NCBI GenBank assembly: GCA_964463485.1
Contig: CAYXDO010000230.1
Coordinates: 1-14,216, forward strand
From: CAYXDO01 sp964463485
GTDB lineage: Bacteria; Myxococcota; Kuafuiibacteriia; Kuafuiibacteriales; Kuafuiibacteriaceae
Length of the DNA: 14,216 nt
Reading direction: 5' to 3'
Part shown: positions 12,570 through 14,216 of the stretch, in pieces
How positions within the stretch are numbered: the first letter of the stretch is position 1
Layout: each line of letters opens with the position of its first letter
The notes under the pieces: model-generated
The model's database searches: none
Told to the model about the DNA's origin: nothing
What the model saw: the letters and a program-made list of their open reading frames with translations, nothing else
Position numbers and translations under genes: made by a program

Positions 12570-13994
12570 ATGCGCCTTCCGTTGCACGTGGCCCTGCTCG
12601 CCAGCTTCCCCTTTTTCGGATGTACGTGCGACGAGGCGGTGTCCCGCGTGTCTGGCTCCCTCGCGATCGAACCTTCTCCCCTCGATTTTGGAGGCGTCCC
12701 GAGGAGCGCCACCAAGAAACTCATCGCGACCTTTCGAAACGTCGGGACCTACCCGTTGTCAATCACCGATGTGGCCGCGGAAGCTCCATTCTCGGTGGAG
12801 TCGGTCGGCACCACGCTCGCTCCGGGAGGGTCCGTGGACGCGCAGGTGAGCTTCACGCCGACGACGCTCGGGCCCTTGGAGGGTTCACTCGTCGTACACG
12901 TGGGCTCCGAGGCAGCCAGCAGCGTACTCATCGGCCACGGAATCGAGGCGGCGGTGCTCGTCGAGCCGGCCACGGTGGACTTCGGGGAGGTCAATTGGGT
13001 TTCGGGTCTTGAACCCATTCGTCGTAGCGTGTCCGTGACGAACACCGGAAGCGACCGATTCGACGTCCAGGCGATCGAATGGACCACTGAGTCGACGAGC
13101 GCGTTCGCGCTCGAGGCGATCGAAGCTGTGAGGGCGTTCGAGCCGGGAGAGTCCTCGTCGTTCGACGTCGTGCTCGTCCCACGCGGGTGGGGTGAGCTCA
13201 GCGGATCGGTCCGAATTCGGACCAACGCTCCCAACGCGTCGGAGATCTTGGTCCCGATCATGGGACACATCGTGGGCCCGAGGATGGAAATTTGCGCCGC
13301 GAAGACCGGATCGCCGCTCCTCTGCACTCGAGCTGGTCAAGCTCCCCGAGTCAGTCTGGGCAACCTAGAGCGGAACGCGACGGCCCAAGGTACGATACAG
13401 GTCCAGAACCTCGGAGACCGCGAGCTCATCGTGGCAAGCATCTTCACGACCGGGCGCGTCGAGGAGTTGTCGTTCGTGCCAGCTCTGCCCACTTCATCGG
13501 CCATCGCGTTGAGCCCCGACCAGAGCACTACGGTCGAGGTGAGTTATCAGCCGACGGACTACACGTTCGACGCGACCGTGGTCGGTGTCGCCTCGAACGA
13601 TCCGCGAGGGAGCCGCTCCGTAGTTGTGGAGGGCGGCGTGCGGCGTCCCAGGATCCGCGTGGTCCCAACGAGCCTGACGTTCAGCCAGGTGAGTGGATCG
13701 CAGGCTCGCGCGTCGGTTCGAATTTTCAGTTGCGGGGAGCAAACTCTCATCTTGTCGCGCGTCGAGCTTCGCGAGCTGAGCGGACCCGGGTCGGCGTTTG
13801 GCTTGAGCGGCGTTCCTGCTTCGGTGACTTCGATCGAGCCTCGAGCCGGCTGCGAAAATGGGCCGCCCGGCGTGGAGCTCACCGTCACGTTCGCGGCGGA
13901 TGCGAACGGGCAGTACACGGCAGAGGTCATGATCGAGTCGAACGATCCCGTCGACCCGACGGTGAGCGTGCAACTTCTGGGTACGAGGACCTAG
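12570..13994 (+). CDS. Lipoprotein with four ASH/choice-of-anchor D-type domains
   Basis: A 474-residue protein from ATG 12570; an in-frame ATG at 12534 would add 12 residues (MAASRRSNDIAR). The shorter form is chosen because it gives a compact lipoprotein signal: MRLPLHVALLASFPFFGC, with Cys18 in the FFGC lipobox as the lipidated residue. The mature chain is four beta-sandwich repeats of the ASH (ASPM-SPD-2-Hydin)/choice-of-anchor D kind at about 33-125, 130-235, 240-356 and 362-472. Typical elements are IEPSPLDFGGV, VEPATVDFGEV and VVPTSLTFSQV at the repeat starts, L-x-PG or LSPDQ before a strand, and IRTNAP, ASNDP or IESNDP near the ends. No catalytic motif is seen. Myxobacteria carry many such surface proteins, presumed to mediate adhesion or protein binding. 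It lies 99 bases after the uncharacterised gene, on the same strand. Confidence 0.88.
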   Translation: MRLPLHVALLASFPFFGCTCDEAVSRVSGSLAIEPSPLDFGGVPRSATKKLIATFRNVGTYPLSITDVAAEAPFSVESVGTTLAPGGSVDAQVSFTPTTLGPLEGSLVVHVGSEAASSVLIGHGIEAAVLVEPATVDFGEVNWVSGLEPIRRSVSVTNTGSDRFDVQAIEWTTESTSAFALEAIEAVRAFEPGESSSFDVVLVPRGWGELSGSVRIRTNAPNASEILVPIMGHIVGPRMEICAAKTGSPLLCTRAGQAPRVSLGNLERNATAQGTIQVQNLGDRELIVASIFTTGRVEELSFVPALPTSSAIALSPDQSTTVEVSYQPTDYTFDATVVGVASNDPRGSRSVVVEGGVRRPRIRVVPTSLTFSQVSGSQARASVRIFSCGEQTLILSRVELRELSGPGSAFGLSGVPASVTSIEPRAGCENGPPGVELTVTFAADANGQYTAEVMIESNDPVDPTVSVQLLGTRT

Positions 13995-14216
13995 CGTCCC
14001 CTGAGGTCGCGGCCACGCCTGTCGCCCCGCCGCTGGGCGGGCGGTCGATTGAAGGGAAGTCGTCGATCCAGCGGGGCGGACTCCGATAACGAATCAATTG
14101 GGTGCAGGCGGGCCTGGATCTGAGTGCGCTGCGGGGGAGTTGGTCGAAAAAAGAATAGATGGAACGCTGACTTGCGGCGATCGATCGGTGGGCGACGCGT
14201 TGCCGTTCGGACTCAT
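13995..14216. other. Right-edge non-coding stretch with possible stem-loop
   Basis: After the ASH lipoprotein stop codon there is a GC-rich stretch in which CGCCCCG (14023-14029) plus nearby CGCTGG can pair imperfectly with CCAGC-GGGGCG around 14068-14078, a plausible but T-tract-less terminator. The last ~120 bases may belong to a minus-strand gene entering from the right edge. No other gene or RNA is visible. Confidence 0.35.
14094..14216 (-). CDS. Possible C-terminal fragment or short ORF at right edge
   Basis: A minus-strand frame is open from the window's last codon (ATG, 14214-14216) to TGA at 14094-14096, giving 40 residues rich in Pro, Ser, Asn and Ala. The ATG coincides with the window edge, so it may be internal to a longer gene whose body lies outside. 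The composition resembles a disordered tail. It could equally be chance. Confidence 0.2.
   Translation of the reverse strand: MSPNGNASPTDRSPQVSVPSILFSTNSPAAHSDPGPPAPN

Noticed and set aside
1..14216. CRISPR array, tRNA, rRNA, insertion sequence or prophage
   Set aside because: No regularly spaced repeats of CRISPR length, no cloverleaf with a T-arm signature, no rRNA stretches, and no transposase, integrase or terminal inverted repeats were found by reading both strands.

Overview
The window looks like chromosomal DNA from a high-GC Gram-negative bacterium, most likely a Myxococcota member of the Polyangia/Sandaracinaceae kind. This is inferred from gene content (PEGA-domain protein, choice-of-anchor/ASH lipoprotein, beta-helix lipoprotein, bacterial tricorn-type protease, weak Shine-Dalgarno signals) and from codon use rich in G and C at third positions. 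No rRNA, tRNA, transposase, integrase, phage gene or CRISPR array is visible.

Layout. Bases 1-640 hold no convincing gene, but contain short direct repeats, a hairpin near the left edge, and a nested palindrome cluster upstream of the first gene. Then come a soluble protein of unknown function (701-1744, +) and a cupin protein (1853-2374, +). The cupin gene converges on a membrane protein of the DUF4105/Lnb type (2426-3529, -), a family linked to lipoprotein N-acylation. A 197-base divergent region leads to a membrane-anchored PEGA-repeat/coiled-coil protein (3727-5067, +). That gene converges, across a structured 167-base gap, on a three-gene minus-strand cluster. In transcription order the cluster is a periplasmic chalcone-isomerase-fold protein (10406-9855), a right-handed beta-helix protein that may be a lipoprotein (9858-8617, 4-base overlap with the previous gene), and a periplasmic tricorn-like S41 protease (8516-5235). 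A 221-base divergent region with a perfect inverted repeat then precedes a plus-strand run: a SAM-dependent methyltransferase (10628-11416), an unrecognised 338-residue protein with a hydrophobic C-terminal hairpin (11454-12470), and a lipoprotein of four ASH-type beta-sandwich domains (12570-13994). Bases 13995-14216 are largely non-coding, with a possible fragment of a minus-strand gene at the right edge.

Common theme. Six of the ten genes appear to encode exported or membrane-anchored products: Lnb-like enzyme, PEGA protein, tricorn protease, beta-helix protein, CHI-fold protein and ASH lipoprotein. The region is therefore mainly cell-envelope biology. I do not see a recognisable defence island, biosynthetic cluster or mobile element. 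The most interesting items are the Lnb-like protein near two candidate lipoproteins, the unrecognised hairpin protein, the degenerate EF-hand-like repeat protein, and several perfect inverted repeats in intergenic gaps.
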